A stretch of 64,000 nt of DNA from Ashinkailepas kermadecensis (Eukaryota > Arthropoda > Thecostraca > Neolepadidae), in assembly GCA_034440615.1 (NCBI GenBank), contig JAOTOM010004835.1, forward strand, positions 124,001-188,000, in the 5' to 3' direction. Numbering within the stretch: position 1 is the stretch's first letter; the number at the start of each line of letters is the position of its first letter. The notes below the pieces were generated by a model. That model searched no databases. It had not been told where the DNA came from and saw only the letters and a program-made list of their open reading frames with translations. Position numbers and translations under genes: made by a program. This document shows positions 63,337 to 64,000 of this stretch, piece by piece.

Positions 63337-64000
63337 AGCATAGCTATGTGGTTTACATGGAGTACTGGGACAGATTGCCACAACCAGTGTTCTCAAATTA
63401 ATTTCGAGTTAGGTGATTAATGTACAAAAAGAAAATGCCAAGGATGAGGAAAATTATAAAATGCAGGTACTTAGAAGTAAATTATGGAACACATGAAATG
63501 CTGAATTCCGAATAGAGCTGTCGAATTTGATCGAATGAAGGAAGCATTTTCATGTGTGAACAAAAAAAAACATAAGCAAACATTTTCTTGATGCAATATC
63601 TACAGCTATGGAAAACTGAATGCATTCTGAATGATCCTATTCTTTTACTTGCACGCAATACACTGGGGGAGGTTACCCAATTGAGTGCATACAATTTGCA
63701 CAGGGAACGATTGCCTGTCGCAGCCATGAAGTGGATGCAAGAGCTGCGTGGCATGGTTGAGCAGTGCCCGACCATGCTGGAACTTCACCAGAAACACATT
63801 TTGTGTCAGTAACCATGAACACATGCTTCATGTTGGCATACAACCCTGGTAACTAAAACTGGTTAGCCAAAAGAGTCTGCCAGAATCCCCAAAGAGATGC
63901 CTGCTCTCCAGAAAGTGCAGGCAGTGTATCTATGGCTCAGCAAACACAATGTTGTCCAATGACGGAACGACCTGTCAGACAGCTTGACTCTAGCTCTTGT
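63337..64000. other. No gene recognised
   Basis: Sequence after the endonuclease remnant. The open frame at 63588-63812 has no recognisable motif and may be unrelated flank or unrecognised LINE sequence. Confidence 0.4.

Larger units (their letters stand above)
61200..63340 (+). mobile_element. Decayed jockey-like LINE with nested SINE
   Basis: Gag-like remnants begin near 61250 (LIGDGSLLIKTET) and continue through an ORF1 zinc knuckle near 61690 to an endonuclease piece ending near 63336. Many stops and frame changes interrupt it, and no reverse transcriptase motif is visible before the window ends. The order is that of the intact LINE at 9.3-15.0 kb but the sequence is a different family. 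Confidence 0.7.

Overview
This window looks like eukaryotic, arthropod nuclear DNA, and I lean towards a crustacean with GC-rich coding exons. The grounds are spliced exons with GT/AG borders, tRNA-derived SINEs, jockey-like and R2-like retrotransposons, (TA)n microsatellites and a short tract of TTAGG-type repeats, which is the arthropod telomere motif. Most of the 64 kb is mobile or tandemly repeated DNA. There is no bacterial-style operon, RNA operon or CRISPR array.

Layout. 0-1 kb: 3' coding exon of a possible secreted precursor (+). 3.2-6.2 kb: 5'-truncated R2-like retroelement with a restriction-like endonuclease (-). 6.4-7.1 kb: 177-bp satellite. 9.3-15.0 kb: near-full-length jockey/I-type LINE (+), bounded on both sides by homopolymer-dominated sequence. 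18.6-19.3 kb: TTAA-bounded non-autonomous element. 20.4 kb: a well-formed first coding exon (-) of an unrecognised gene. 21.3-26.2 kb: a large field of minisatellites. 28.3 kb: (TA)n. 30.4 kb: SINE. 35.2-36.2 kb: second TTAA element, followed by a LINE RNase H relic. 39.8-42.3 kb: a DNA transposon with long inverted repeats and a broken transposase, sitting in (TA)n. 42.6-57.3 kb: seven exons of a phosphatidylserine synthase 1 homolog (-). 61.2-63.3 kb: a decayed LINE carrying a nested SINE.

The host genes I can name are the phosphatidylserine synthase gene and a USP35/38-like deubiquitinase segment, which lies on the same strand inside a roughly 7-kb synthase intron. A second, damaged ubiquitin-protease cysteine box and a fragment of another restriction-like-endonuclease retroelement lie in the same intron. 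The synthase exons join in matching reading phase and keep the acidic, Asn and His residues known to matter in mammalian PSS1. The start and the far C-terminal end of that gene were not found.

The observations most worth checking are: SINEs with different tRNA heads but one shared 3' tail; tail-only retrocopies of about 40-55 bp with target-site duplications; a long inverted repeat around TTAGG-like sequence; paired AGGTCA half-sites kept in two TTAA elements; and the nested deubiquitinase.
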